DNA of 64,000 nucleotides from assembly GCA_944389075.1 (NCBI GenBank), contig CALXLA010000020.1:1-64000 (forward strand), written 5' to 3'. Numbering within the stretch: position 1 is the stretch's first letter; every line of letters begins with the position of its first letter. Position numbers and translations under genes: made by a program. This stretch comes from an uncultured Spirochaetaceae bacterium (GTDB lineage: Bacteria; Spirochaetota; Spirochaetia; Sphaerochaetales; Sphaerochaetaceae). Of this stretch, positions 43,080 through 52,849 are shown piece by piece. Under the pieces are notes generated by a model that did no database searches, was not told the origin of the DNA, and saw only the letters and a program-made list of their open reading frames with translations.

Positions 43080-43347
43080 GGCATATAAACCATCTGCAGA
43101 AGAAGTCAAAAGAATGAAGGAATTCGTAAATACAGATTTTTCTGATTGCCCTGCACAGACTCCGGAGGAATTGAAGCTTTTTAAGAGAGTCGGGACAATT
43201 TATAAACCGACAAAGAGGCATGTGACGCTTAGATTGGATAGTGATATTCTTGCGATCTTCAAGGCTGAAGGCAAAGGATATCAGACCAGAATAAATGAAG
43301 CTCTCAGGGAATATATATCAGAACATCCTGAAATGATAAGGACCTGA
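43042..43347 (+). CDS. brnA: BrnA antitoxin
   Basis: 101 residues. The C-terminal ribbon-helix-helix/BrnA domain has YKPTKRHVTLRLDSDILAIFKAEGKGYQTRINEALREYI, close to the family pattern; the N-terminal part (DFSDCPAQTPEELKLF) would wrap the toxin. GGAGGAAGAG precedes the ATG, inside the end of brnT. BrnA neutralises BrnT and represses the operon. The antitoxin is intact although the toxin is frameshifted. Confidence 0.9.
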   Translation: MSTIKRMTLEEARAYKPSAEEVKRMKEFVNTDFSDCPAQTPEELKLFKRVGTIYKPTKRHVTLRLDSDILAIFKAEGKGYQTRINEALREYISEHPEMIRT

Positions 43348-43366
43348 TTTCCCGATTTTTCCGATC

Positions 43367-43386
43367 TGCGCTTATAGAAAAGCGCA
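43367..43386 (+). terminator. Hairpin behind brnTA
   Basis: TGCGCTT-N6-AAGCGCA with no T run; a weak terminator or end-stabilising stem. Confidence 0.45.
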
Positions 43387-43489
43387 CCTCTATTGCGGCG
43401 ACTAAATTCCTATGTGTTTACCTTATTCAGGAATAATTCATTGTATTGCATGTATTTGTATAAAAGTTGCAAAATATTGCCAATACTGA

Positions 43490-43518
43490 TTGACATAATC
43501 ATGAGTTTCAGGTTTAAT
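43490..43518 (+). promoter_or_regulatory. Promoter of tRNA-Tyr
   Basis: TTGACA (43490-43495), 17-bp spacer, TTTAAT (43513-43518), 14 bases before the tRNA. Confidence 0.75.
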
Positions 43519-43532
43519 ACCATTGTTCAAAC

Positions 43533-43614
43533 GGAGAGGTTCCCGAGCGGTCAAAGGGGGCAGACTGTAAATCTGTTGGCTTAGCCTTCGAAGGTCCGAA
43601 TCCTTCTCTCTCCA
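43533..43614 (+). tRNA. tRNA-Tyr (GTA)
   Basis: A class II tRNA with a long variable arm: acceptor GGAGAGG/TCTCTCC, anticodon arm CAGACTGTAAATCTG (anticodon GTA) and T arm AGGTCCGAATCCT. CCA is not encoded. Confidence 0.95.
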
Positions 43615-43625
43615 ATCAATGAGTG

Positions 43626-43654
43626 GACACCATTTAACTGGTGTCTTTTTTTTT
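43626..43654 (+). terminator. Terminator of tRNA-Tyr
   Basis: GACACC-N8-GGTGTC followed by nine T residues. Confidence 0.92.
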
Positions 43655-43729
43655 CAGCCTTTGATATATGCCCTATGCAGTAGGATGAAGATTGTAAACA
43701 ATCTGCTAAAATTATAAGCTATTCCAGCA

Positions 43730-44161
43730 ATGTTTTACGATCAGGGATTGAAATTCAGCTGTCAGATGTGCAGGTACTGCTGCTCAGCAGAGCCTGGATA
43801 TGTCTATCTTTCCGAGCAGGAGATTTTCGATATCGCGCAGTATCTGTCGCTTCCGATAGACCAGTTCATGAAGATATACTGCAGGGCCATCGATTTCGGT
43901 GATGTCTGGCAGATAAGTCTCAGAGAAAAAGAGAACTATGACTGCATATTCCTCTCGGAAAAAGGATGCAGCATATATCCTGTGAGGCCGAAGCAGTGCA
44001 TGAACTATCCATTCTGGCCGTCCATCATGGAGTCAGAGAAGGCATGGAAAGAGGAATCCATGCATTGTCCTGGAATAGGGCAGGGCGAGCTTGTCTCCAA
44101 AGAGGAGATAGAGAAAAAGCTTGCGGATGCGTCACAGCCTGTGGAAATTTCAAAAAATTAA
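43730..44161 (+). CDS. YkgJ-family cysteine cluster protein
   Basis: 143 residues. CQMCRYCC near the N-terminus and later CIFLSEKGCSIYPVRPKQCMNYPFWP match the YkgJ/Fe-S-binding UPF0153 pattern, which is thought to bind a zinc or iron-sulfur centre. The biochemical role is not established. There is no ribosome binding site, and a -10-like TATAAG lies only 11 bases upstream, so the message could be nearly leaderless. It precedes dnaG by 194 bases; I see no gene in that gap. Confidence 0.88.
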   Translation: MFYDQGLKFSCQMCRYCCSAEPGYVYLSEQEIFDIAQYLSLPIDQFMKIYCRAIDFGDVWQISLREKENYDCIFLSEKGCSIYPVRPKQCMNYPFWPSIMESEKAWKEESMHCPGIGQGELVSKEEIEKKLADASQPVEISKN

Positions 44162-44355
44162 AAGAGGAATGAAATCCAGAGTTTTAATTATATAAGTTCT
44201 GATTTATTTAATGGTGGAATCGGATGGCCGGCTTTGTGAATATTCATGTAAATGATGGGAAGCCAAAGAAATTCTGGAATTGATGAATATGCAAAACACT
44301 GTGATCATAGAACATTATTTAATGACTTAATGTACAGTTTTCATTATATTATACA

Positions 44356-46188
44356 ATGGAGAGCAGGTTGCCTAAATATACTGACAGTACAATTGCAGAG
44401 ATTAAATCAAAGCTCAGGATTTCTGAGCTTGTACAGTCATATATACCAGTCATCAATAAAGGCGGGCGATTGTGGGCCAAGTGTCCGTTCCATGGAGGCG
44501 GCAACGAGAGGACTCCTTCCTTTGCGATAAACGACACAGATGGGTTCTATCATTGCTTCGGCTGCCATGAATCCGGCGATATGTTCACATTCCTGATGAA
44601 GATGGAGAAAATGTCGTTCTCTGAAGCTGTCGAAGCGCTTGCCGCAAGAGCCGGTGTTGAGCTTGAGAAAGATACGAATCCAGCTGCAAAGAAATCAGCG
44701 GGGGAAGCAGAGACCCTCTATGATCTGAATCAGAGGCTTCAGGGGACTTTCCATCATCTGCTTGTGAACTCAAAAGAAGGAGAAGAGGCCCGCAGATATC
44801 TTGAAAGAAGAAAGGTCTCATCGGAAATGATCGAGCGCTTCCAGCTTGGATATGCGCCTAAAGGTTCGGACTGGCTTTACAATTTCCTTTCGGGAAAAGG
44901 ATATTCCGATGAGATACTCAGGAAATCCGGGCTCTTTTCGCAGAATCATTTCCCTTATTCCCTGTTTCAGGACAGACTTGTCTTTCCTGTTAGGAACAGG
45001 GGAGGAAAGACTATCGGATTCTCAGGGAGGGATCTCTCAGGAAAGGAGAATGTGCCTAAGTATGTGAACTCTCCGGATACCCCGGTGTATTCGAAGAAGC
45101 ATAATTTCTTCGGGCTGTATGAAGCTCTTGATGCGATCAAGAAAGGCGCCATACCTGTGCTTGTTGAGGGCAACTTCGATGTTGTTGCGATGCATCAGGC
45201 AGGAATATCATCAGCTATTGCATCGTTAGGGACTTCCTTCACAGAGGAACAGGCACTTCTGATTGCGCGCTATGCAGAGCAGGTGGATGTCATGTTCGAC
45301 AGTGATGAGGCGGGGCAGAAATCTACCGATAAGGCATTGCTGCTCCTGCACTCAAAAGGCATGGACTCATCCGTGCATCAGCTGTCATCCGGCAAAGATG
45401 CCAGCGAGATCGTTGAGAAGGAAGGTGAGAATAGGCTTTCGGAGGAGTTTTCGACAGCTCAGCCAGCCTTTGAGTATCTTGTCCGAAAGCATCAGAAGAT
45501 GTATAATATAAATTTGCCTAGAGGAAAATCTGAATTTCTTACAGCGATTGCTCCATTCGTGCAATGCACTGTATCAGATGTCGAGAAAGATGGATATATT
45601 TCCTATCTGGCTCGGCTTTTGTCTGTCAGTGAGGAAGCTGTACGCAAGGATATCGCCTCTAGCGGACAGAACAGGATCAGGGAGGAAAGAGAGCAGGCCG
45701 CAGAAAATACGGCTAAGATATTCAACAGAGCTGATGTTTCCATCGATTTGTTTGCGATGCTTTATCTTGCGAACCACAGGAAGCTGTTTAGACAGTACAG
45801 GAACAGGATATCGTTTGCGGACTTGACGGATACTGAAGCAAAAGTCTTATACGTTGCGCTGGAAAACGCAATGAGGAATGACATCACCAGCAATGAGCTT
45901 TTCCTATCACTCATCAATGATGAGAAGACTAGAAATGATGCTGCCACTTCCTTTGAGCTCGATGAGTATAGAAATGGGAAGGTAAGTGCACTTGATGAAG
46001 TAACAGATAAGATTGCTCTCAGAGGACTGGAAGCTCAGAGGAAGGTGCTGTCAGATCAGTTGTCATCCTTTTCTACTTCGATGGATAAAGAGCAGATTGC
46101 GGACATACTCAGGCGCAAATCCGATCTTGACCATGAGATAGCAGTCAGAAGAGGGGAACTTTACAAAAGAACACAGAGCGAGGATTGA
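44356..46188 (+). CDS. dnaG: DNA primase DnaG
   Basis: 610 residues. It synthesises RNA primers at the fork with DnaB. N-terminal zinc domain with ligands Cys43, His46, Cys67 and Cys70 (KCPFHGG...HCFGCHESGD). Core: YAPKGSDWLYNFLS, GRDLSGKENVPKYVNSP. Toprim: LVEGNFDVVAMHQAGI and VDVMFDSDEAGQKS. The C-terminal helicase-binding part is present but poorly conserved. The start is uncertain: the ATG lacks a ribosome binding site and TTATAC ends two bases before it; the TTG at 44368 has GGAG at good spacing. The stop abuts rpoD. Confidence 0.96.
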   Translation: MESRLPKYTDSTIAEIKSKLRISELVQSYIPVINKGGRLWAKCPFHGGGNERTPSFAINDTDGFYHCFGCHESGDMFTFLMKMEKMSFSEAVEALAARAGVELEKDTNPAAKKSAGEAETLYDLNQRLQGTFHHLLVNSKEGEEARRYLERRKVSSEMIERFQLGYAPKGSDWLYNFLSGKGYSDEILRKSGLFSQNHFPYSLFQDRLVFPVRNRGGKTIGFSGRDLSGKENVPKYVNSPDTPVYSKKHNFFGLYEALDAIKKGAIPVLVEGNFDVVAMHQAGISSAIASLGTSFTEEQALLIARYAEQVDVMFDSDEAGQKSTDKALLLLHSKGMDSSVHQLSSGKDASEIVEKEGENRLSEEFSTAQPAFEYLVRKHQKMYNINLPRGKSEFLTAIAPFVQCTVSDVEKDGYISYLARLLSVSEEAVRKDIASSGQNRIREEREQAAENTAKIFNRADVSIDLFAMLYLANHRKLFRQYRNRISFADLTDTEAKVLYVALENAMRNDITSNELFLSLINDEKTRNDAATSFELDEYRNGKVSALDEVTDKIALRGLEAQRKVLSDQLSSFSTSMDKEQIADILRRKSDLDHEIAVRRGELYKRTQSED

Positions 46189-48609
46189 ATGGCAGAACAG
46201 AATCTGAAGAATACGGCATTCTATAAGCAGCTTACGGAACTGGCAAGCGAACAGGGTGAGATATCTCTTCTTGATATCGTATCAGCAATGAAGAAGCATA
46301 AGGATGCTCCTACTGATATTGATGCAGTTGTGGAAGCTCTCAGATCTGATGGCATACAGTATTCCGAATCGGAAGACGATGGCCCTGATTACTATGAAGA
46401 ACCTACTGAGAACGATCTGGCGGAATTCGAGGAAGACGGTGATTTCGAAGATGCCGACGATATCGATGACAGCGCAGATGATGAGACAGAACCGACCGAT
46501 TCCGAGCTGAAAGACATCGAGGATGAAGAGGATGATGACGAAGAATCCCCATCGAAGAAAGACAAGGATGACGATGAGGATGAGGACGAGGACGATGATG
46601 AGGAAGAGGAAGAAGAGAACATCAACGAGTGGAAAGGCACCGATGATGATACGGAATCCTCAGCAGAGCGGTTCATAGATATCTCTGCATTCAGCGAACA
46701 TTCGACAGATCACAAGCAGCATCAGACAACCCAGAAATTCGATTCATCCCAGGATGATCCCATAAGGCTGTATCTCAAGGAAATCGGCAATGAGAACCTT
46801 CTCACAGGCGAGCAGGAAGTCGAGCTTGCCATGCAGATGGAAAAGGGACAGCAGATTGTCGAATCTGTCATCAGGGAATCAGGTATCTTGATTAAGTTCT
46901 TCTCGGAAGTAATCGAGAAGATGAACATGAAGATCGAGGAGGATACCGAGGAATCGCTGTCTACTGTCGAGCTCAAGGAATTCCTCTCTGTCCAGAAGAG
47001 ATACAACCAGAGCTATCGTGATGCCCTTGGCAAGGATATTCCTAAGGAAATCGAGGAATATCTTGAGCAGAAGGACAGGATGATTCTAGCAGGAATGTCC
47101 CCGGAGGAGAGCGCAGAGGTCTATCGCATGAGAGAGAGCCTTCTCGATAAGCTTGGAGGGCATCCGGACGAGTCCTCTCCGCTTTATGAGGGCAAGAAGC
47201 GTTCTGACTTCCCAAGCAGGGAGGAATGGATTTCATTCTGCCGTGAGAAGAGCAGGGAAGCAAGGATAAGGAGCATCGAGAAGAAGCTTGATGAGATCCG
47301 CAGAGCTGAAGATGATGTAAATGCGAAAATCGCTGATGTCGTACAGCAGAAGGATAAGGCTTTCCGCAAGGATCATAAGGATATGAAGAAGTCCGATCTG
47401 GATAAGGAAATCCAGAAGATCCATAAGGCCGTGAAGGAAGAGTACTCAGCGACCGAGGCAGAGCTTGGCAAGAGATATCAGGATTTCAGGGCTGAGCTTG
47501 AATCCATGGAGAAGAAGCTCTATGTCCCTGTCATGGACTGGGTTGTTCCTTTCGAGTTCCAGCCAGAGGAGATTGAGGCTCTTACTGACTGCTTCATCAA
47601 GGCGAAGGATAAGATTGTCGAATGTACTGCGAAGAAAAAGCAGTACGAGGAACACCTCAAGGTCTCATCCACAAAGGAGCTCAGGCAGCTCGGGCGCGAC
47701 CTTGCGACACGTGGCAAGGCTCAGCAGATAGAGGAAGCGCTTGGATTCTCCGCGGATGTGATCAAGGAAGAGATCAGGGAGCTCCAGCTTACGGAGAAGG
47801 AGCTCCGGACGATTGAGAATGACTTCGAGTGCAGTTCCGATGATATCATCCAGGCGGTGAAGGATATACAGACAGGAAAGCGCATCCAGAAGAGCGCGAA
47901 GGACCGTCTCATCAAGGCGAATCTACGTCTTGTCGTATCCATTGCGAAGAAGTATACGAACAGGGGGCTTGCATTCTTCGATCTTGTCCAGGAAGGCAAC
48001 ATCGGCTTGATCAAAGCTGTCGAGAAGTTCGAATATGAGAAGGGCTTCAAGTTCTCCACATATGCGACATGGTGGATCAGGCAGGCCATAACAAGGTCCA
48101 TATCCGATCAGGCCAGGACAATCAGGGTACCTGTCCACATGATCGAGCAGATCAACAAAGTAGTCAGGGAGTCCAGGGTGCTCATGCAGTCTCTGGGACG
48201 CGAGCCTAGTGACAAGGAGATCGCAGATCATCTTGGATGGCCAGAATCAAAAGTCAAGAATGTCAAGTCTGTCGCACGTGAGCCTATCTCCCTTGAGACA
48301 CCTGTAGGAGAAGAGGAAGATTCCGTCCTTTCTGATTTCATTGAGGACAAGGATGCCGAGAATCCTGCAAACCAGACAGAGTTCGTGCTTCTGCAGGATA
48401 AGATCCGTGACCTCCTGTCGACTCTTCCTCAGAGAGAGCAGGAAGTCCTCAGGATGAGATTCGGGCTCGATGATGGGTATGCTCTTACTCTTGAGGAGGT
48501 TGGCCTTTACTTCGATGTCACAAGAGAGAGAATCAGACAGATAGAGGCAAAAGCCCTCAGAAGGCTCAGGCATCCTAAGAGAAGCCGCCAGCTGAAGGAC
48601 TGGAACTGA
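46189..48609 (+). CDS. rpoD: Principal sigma factor RpoD
   Basis: 806 residues, longer than the ~600 of E. coli RpoD. Residues ~58-145 are a highly acidic Asp/Glu tract, and a helical E/K-rich insertion sits between regions 1.2 ([12 protein letters not shown]) and 2. Regions 2-4 are normal: [51 protein letters not shown], and [19 protein letters not shown]. It begins directly at the dnaG stop and together they form the usual macromolecular synthesis operon, without rpsU. Confidence 0.97.
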   Translation: MAEQNLKNTAFYKQLTELASEQGEISLLDIVSAMKKHKDAPTDIDAVVEALRSDGIQYSESEDDGPDYYEEPTENDLAEFEEDGDFEDADDIDDSADDETEPTDSELKDIEDEEDDDEESPSKKDKDDDEDEDEDDDEEEEEENINEWKGTDDDTESSAERFIDISAFSEHSTDHKQHQTTQKFDSSQDDPIRLYLKEIGNENLLTGEQEVELAMQMEKGQQIVESVIRESGILIKFFSEVIEKMNMKIEEDTEESLSTVELKEFLSVQKRYNQSYRDALGKDIPKEIEEYLEQKDRMILAGMSPEESAEVYRMRESLLDKLGGHPDESSPLYEGKKRSDFPSREEWISFCREKSREARIRSIEKKLDEIRRAEDDVNAKIADVVQQKDKAFRKDHKDMKKSDLDKEIQKIHKAVKEEYSATEAELGKRYQDFRAELESMEKKLYVPVMDWVVPFEFQPEEIEALTDCFIKAKDKIVECTAKKKQYEEHLKVSSTKELRQLGRDLATRGKAQQIEEALGFSADVIKEEIRELQLTEKELRTIENDFECSSDDIIQAVKDIQTGKRIQKSAKDRLIKANLRLVVSIAKKYTNRGLAFFDLVQEGNIGLIKAVEKFEYEKGFKFSTYATWWIRQAITRSISDQARTIRVPVHMIEQINKVVRESRVLMQSLGREPSDKEIADHLGWPESKVKNVKSVAREPISLETPVGEEEDSVLSDFIEDKDAENPANQTEFVLLQDKIRDLLSTLPQREQEVLRMRFGLDDGYALTLEEVGLYFDVTRERIRQIEAKALRRLRHPKRSRQLKDWN

Positions 48610-48616
48610 TTGTCGA

Positions 48617-48645
48617 TTGTACAAACATCGGAATATCTGTAGAAT
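48617..48645 (+). promoter_or_regulatory. Promoter of the zinc-ribbon gene
   Basis: TTGTAC (48617-48622), 17-bp spacer, TAGAAT (48640-48645), then GAGGAGAAGCAG before the ATG at 48669. It may also drive rnpB. Confidence 0.65.
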
Positions 48646-48668
48646 ATCGTAAGTTTGAGGAGAAGCAG

Positions 48669-49535
48669 ATGTCGGAAAATGATAAGCTTGAATGCCTTAG
48701 AAGGCTCCAGGATGTCCTGAGCAGGAAGTTCGAACTTGAGAATCAGGTAGAGACTATACCTCAGAATCTCAGGCATGAGGAACATATACTTGAGCATGAG
48801 ACAGCGAAGCTCAATGAGCTTGAAGAGAAATTCAGGACGGTCAATGAAGAAGTGAAATCACTCTCTATCAAATACGATGATGCCTTCAACACAAGGACAG
48901 GCTATGAGAAGCAGATGGAGTTCCTCAATACTCAGCGTGAGTATGAGGCGATGTCCAAGCAGCTTGATGAGGCAAAGGTCCAGGAAAGCTCTCTTCTCAG
49001 ACTGAGGAACTCCAAGATCCAGGAGACAGAGACTGTCGGCAAGGAGCTTGAGGCTCAGAAAGTCATAGTTGAGGAGCAAACTGCAAAAGTCAGCGAGGAG
49101 AAGGGAAGGATTGATTCCATTCTCGATGATGTGAAGAGGCAGATCGCAGAGACTGATGCGGAGTGCGAGGAAATCAAGTCCGGCAACATCTCAGAGGATC
49201 TTTTTGAGAAGTTCTCCAATATCGTGAAGAAAAAGAAGGGCGTAGGCATCGTTCCTGTCTATGGTCAGGTCTGTATGGGATGTGATAGGGTCCTTCCTAT
49301 GCAGTTTGTCATAGATCTCAGGCTCAAGATGCAGCAGAACGAGATTGAGTACTGCCCATACTGCTCCAGGATCATCTACTATGAACAGCTTGATCCGGAG
49401 ATGGAGAAGAACTATATCTTCGAGCAGCTCGAATCTTCCAAGAGCGAAGGCAAAGGCTCTGCAGAGAGTGCTAAGTCTGATTCCGATAGCTATGATGAGT
49501 CTATGGGAATGGAAGATGGCTTCGAGGATTTCTGA
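48669..49535 (+). CDS. Coiled-coil protein with C4 zinc ribbon (CT398/HP0958-like)
   Basis: 288 residues: a long hairpin of coiled coils (~20-190) followed by a zinc ribbon with ligands Cys202/205 (CMGC) and Cys229/232 (CPYC), then an acidic, Ser-rich tail. This is the layout of the C4-type zinc-ribbon family with Helicobacter HP0958 (FlgZ), a chaperone of the sigma54 factor RpoN, and Chlamydia CT398, which binds sigma54. A similar role here is inference. It lies between rpoD and rnpB and the latter begins 8 bases after its stop. Confidence 0.85.
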   Translation: MSENDKLECLRRLQDVLSRKFELENQVETIPQNLRHEEHILEHETAKLNELEEKFRTVNEEVKSLSIKYDDAFNTRTGYEKQMEFLNTQREYEAMSKQLDEAKVQESSLLRLRNSKIQETETVGKELEAQKVIVEEQTAKVSEEKGRIDSILDDVKRQIAETDAECEEIKSGNISEDLFEKFSNIVKKKKGVGIVPVYGQVCMGCDRVLPMQFVIDLRLKMQQNEIEYCPYCSRIIYYEQLDPEMEKNYIFEQLESSKSEGKGSAESAKSDSDSYDESMGMEDGFEDF

Positions 49536-49543
49536 GGTAATAT

Positions 49544-49860
49544 AAGGCCTCTGAAGCAATCGCCGAAAGGAGGAAAGTCCGGGCTCCACAGGACAATGGT
49601 GCTGGTTAACGGCCAGGAGCGGTAACGCTACGGAAAGTGCAGCAGAGAACAGACCGCCTACGGGCAAGGGTGAAACGGCAGTGTAAGAGACTACCGCCTG
49701 GACAGTGATGGACAGGGCATGGCAAACCCCACCAGGAGCAAGGCCAAGTATGCAGCTGGCTGGTCCGGCTATAGCTGCGGGTAGGCTGCTTGAGCGGCAG
49801 GGTAACCTGCCGCCTAGATAGATGATTGCATAAACAGAACCCGGCTTATCAGGGACCTTT
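49544..49860 (+). ncRNA. rnpB: RNase P RNA (class A)
   Basis: The catalytic RNA of RNase P. The highly conserved GAGGAAAGTCCGGGCT is near the 5' end, with GGGTGAAACGGC, GGCAAACCCC and AACAGAACCCGGCTTA near the 3' end. P1 pairs AAGGCCTCTGA with TCAGGGACCTT, one wobble and one mismatch. Ends are set by P1. Confidence 0.95.
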
Positions 49861-49873
49861 TCATTTTATATCA

Positions 49874-49901
49874 GGGTACAGCAATGTACCCGTTTTCTTT
49901 T
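49874..49901 (+). terminator. Terminator of rnpB
   Basis: GGGTACA-GCAA-TGTACCC, a 7-bp stem with a GCAA tetraloop, then GTTTTCTTTT. Confidence 0.9.
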
Positions 49902-49920
49902 GATATGCTATCCTTCTGAC

Positions 49921-52806
49921 ATGAGAAGATTATTTCACTCTTTGATTTTGCTGATGCTTCTTTCCATGCAGCTGGCTGCAGCAGAAGATGCATTTGAGCT
50001 TAACAGCGTATATTATACGGATCATACAGATTCAATCATATATACATATATACATAAGAAGACAGGACTTAGGGTCATACATGAGGATAATGCAAACGGG
50101 ATATATTATCTTGATCTGATATTCCGGACTCCCATGCAGGATGAAGGCGATCTGAACCATGTATTTGAACATACAGTGATGTCGGGAAGCCGTAAATATC
50201 CATCATCCTATCTCTTCTTCGATCTTGTGGACCGGAGTCTCGGAGCGGATATCGGAGCAAGTACATACACGGCTTTCACTGAATATCATTTCTCAACCCC
50301 AAGCAGGGAACAGGCATATATCTATGCAGATGTGCTGTTCTCGCTTATAGATTCTCCTGATCTCATCAGCAATGAGAACATCTACAGAAGGGAAGCTGTC
50401 CGATATGACCTTGATTCAGTAGATGGCCAATTTGTTCCAAGTGGCACCGTATTCACAGAGGATATCGGATATATAACCTCAGATCCCCATAATATCATCA
50501 ATGGCATATTGGATTCCCTCTATCCCGGATGTTATGCGGCAAACACCGTTGGCAGACTGCCTCTTAACCTTGAGAAAAATACATATGACAGAATCCTGGA
50601 AGTATTCGGCGAATACTATAACTGGGACAATGCGGTCTTCTATGTTTATGGCGATATCGATATAGACCGCATCCTCGGACTTATCGATGAGGAGTATCTT
50701 TCGGATACAGACAGGATCGGCACTGATCTTTCCCGCTTCACCGATGAGGAAATACCTGCAGGATATGATGAGGCCGAAGTACAGCTTCCACGTGTCGCAG
50801 GCAGCAATGGATGCGAGTACATCTCATATGCATTCGACATCAAGGATTTCACGGTTTCTGAGCGCTATATGCTTCAGATGATACTTCAGCTGCAGAACAG
50901 GCAGGGTTCCATACTCTGGCAGGAGTGCAGCAGGCTTTCGATACCGGACGTTCCACATGCATATATGGACATGGACACGCTGAGACCATACATCTGCTTC
51001 CAGATCAATGATACCGATGTGGATTATGCCCAGTCCTTCAGGGATGCTGTCGATAATACTATCCGGAGAATAATGGAAGGAGGAATTGAAAGCGATGATA
51101 TAAGAAAGCTCTTCGATGATCAGATCCTCGCCATTAACCTTTCCGAGAATAGCGGATCTCTGTATGACATGAACAAGAACATCGTTGCCGCCTCATATCT
51201 GGCAGGTGATGGAAACCCATTCAGGGATTTCGATGATGCGCTGCGGATGCTGAAGGATGAGCCTGAGGTTTATCAGGAGCTGTTCTCGCGCATTGCTGAT
51301 GATGACAGAAGACATGTGCTCATTTCGTTTACAGATGATTTCGATGGCTATGGGAGAGCCATTGATGACATAAGCGCATATCTTGCTGAGATGAAAGATT
51401 CCGCGACTGATGCTGAACTGGAGAAAGCCGTCGCCGCGACAGAGGATTTCCAGCAGTTCATGGATATTTCCTACAGCAACAGCGAAGTCGGCGTTCCATT
51501 GAGCGATGTTGATGATTTCGTATTCAAGTACGATCCTGAAATCGTCGAGAAGGAAGGTGTGAGATATTGCACGCAGAGTGTTGATGACGATGAATTCATC
51601 AGCATATCCATCGCGTTCGATACAAGTGATATCTCCAGAGAGGACAGATACTATCTGGGGCTTTACGACATGCTCATCTACGGCATCTCATCGGAAAACA
51701 TGCCAGCATCCGAGAAAACGGATATGATGGTATCACTGCTTCCGGGATTGAATTCCTCATTCAAATACAGAAGCGATGGAAAGCCGGTTATCGAATTCAC
51801 GGCTCTCATACCAGCCGCGCATATAGAAGAGTCTCTGGATCTTCTGGCCGCTATTCTCGCTGAGTCTGATTTCAGCGATGTGGAATCAATAAGCAGGGTT
51901 CTGAACATAGAGGCGCCCTCATTCCGCTATGCGGATTCATTGTCCAGTACCAGCGCTGTATTGATTGCTATGGCTTTATCGAAAGATCATGGGATGTATG
52001 GATATGATATCGAGGATGATGGCTTCTACGATTTCCTCACCGGTATCAGCGAGAGCCTTTCGGAGACATCCCTGGTGGATGATATGGCCAGGATTTCCGC
52101 TGATATCCTGGAAAGGAATGGAACATCGATCAGGATCATAGGCAGCGATGAGAACATAGCAAGGGCCGAAAGCAAAATCTCGGAACTGGTTTCCAGACTT
52201 CCAGCAGGCGATAATCCGGAAATATACAGCTATCCTGAGTTTCCGAAGAGAATCGCATTCATAACTGATGCACCCACATCATCCATCGGAGCTGCCTTCC
52301 CGCTTGATGGCTTTGAAGGAAGATGTGCACCATGGCTGGGCGCATTCTCAAGTCATCTGCTCCTGCCGCTCAGGGTTTCCGGAAATGCATACTCAGTACA
52401 GGCTACATATGTGCCTACAAGGAATATGGCGATATTCGGCGTATATGTGGACAGAACACCTGAGAACTCTTACAAAGCCATTATGGAAGGATGCGACAGG
52501 CTAAGGGCTATCGATGTCAGCAATGATGATATCCAGGCATATGCGCTTTCCGCACTGGCCCATCTCATGAGGCATGGAAGCGAATTGTCAGATATGGCAT
52601 GGGAGGCTGAAGCTTTCGAGAATATCGATAAGGAAAGACTTCTCGGTCTGTTTAATGATGTCAAGCTTGCTGATGCGGATGACAAGGATGAAGCCATCGA
52701 TGCCATAGAGCAGGGACTCGATGATTGTTCGATTGTCATCACGGGACCGGAAAATCTGGTCAGACCGCTTTCAGGTTATTTTGATGTCACAATAGACTTG
52801 CGATAA
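49921..52806 (+). CDS. Secreted M16-family metallopeptidase (PreP/insulinase-like)
   Basis: 961 residues from the ATG at 49921, which gives the signal peptide MRRLFHSLILLMLLSMQLAAA; the upstream TTG is rejected. The zinc motif HxxEH is HVFEH (residues 80-84) in GDLNHVFEHTVMSGS, the PreP-type (M16C) pattern, with a second half-domain at the C-terminus. These chamber proteases degrade small unfolded peptides; the signal peptide puts it in the periplasm. It starts just behind the rnpB terminator and has no evident ribosome binding site; a terminator follows. Confidence 0.9.
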   Translation: MRRLFHSLILLMLLSMQLAAAEDAFELNSVYYTDHTDSIIYTYIHKKTGLRVIHEDNANGIYYLDLIFRTPMQDEGDLNHVFEHTVMSGSRKYPSSYLFFDLVDRSLGADIGASTYTAFTEYHFSTPSREQAYIYADVLFSLIDSPDLISNENIYRREAVRYDLDSVDGQFVPSGTVFTEDIGYITSDPHNIINGILDSLYPGCYAANTVGRLPLNLEKNTYDRILEVFGEYYNWDNAVFYVYGDIDIDRILGLIDEEYLSDTDRIGTDLSRFTDEEIPAGYDEAEVQLPRVAGSNGCEYISYAFDIKDFTVSERYMLQMILQLQNRQGSILWQECSRLSIPDVPHAYMDMDTLRPYICFQINDTDVDYAQSFRDAVDNTIRRIMEGGIESDDIRKLFDDQILAINLSENSGSLYDMNKNIVAASYLAGDGNPFRDFDDALRMLKDEPEVYQELFSRIADDDRRHVLISFTDDFDGYGRAIDDISAYLAEMKDSATDAELEKAVAATEDFQQFMDISYSNSEVGVPLSDVDDFVFKYDPEIVEKEGVRYCTQSVDDDEFISISIAFDTSDISREDRYYLGLYDMLIYGISSENMPASEKTDMMVSLLPGLNSSFKYRSDGKPVIEFTALIPAAHIEESLDLLAAILAESDFSDVESISRVLNIEAPSFRYADSLSSTSAVLIAMALSKDHGMYGYDIEDDGFYDFLTGISESLSETSLVDDMARISADILERNGTSIRIIGSDENIARAESKISELVSRLPAGDNPEIYSYPEFPKRIAFITDAPTSSIGAAFPLDGFEGRCAPWLGAFSSHLLLPLRVSGNAYSVQATYVPTRNMAIFGVYVDRTPENSYKAIMEGCDRLRAIDVSNDDIQAYALSALAHLMRHGSELSDMAWEAEAFENIDKERLLGLFNDVKLADADDKDEAIDAIEQGLDDCSIVITGPENLVRPLSGYFDVTIDLR

Positions 52807-52815
52807 CAGTAGTCA

Positions 52816-52849
52816 GAAGGAGGCATGAACCCGGTCCTCCTTCTTTTTT
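52816..52849 (+). terminator. Terminator of the M16 peptidase gene
   Basis: GAAGGAGG-N12-CCTCCTTC and six T residues, 10 bases after the stop. Confidence 0.92.

Noticed and set aside
43393-43584. 63-codon plus-strand frame
   Set aside because: It runs into tRNA-Tyr and its promoter.
46392-46676. Poly-serine frame on the minus strand
   Set aside because: It is the mirror of the acidic rpoD tract (GAT/GAA repeats read backwards as Ser codons).
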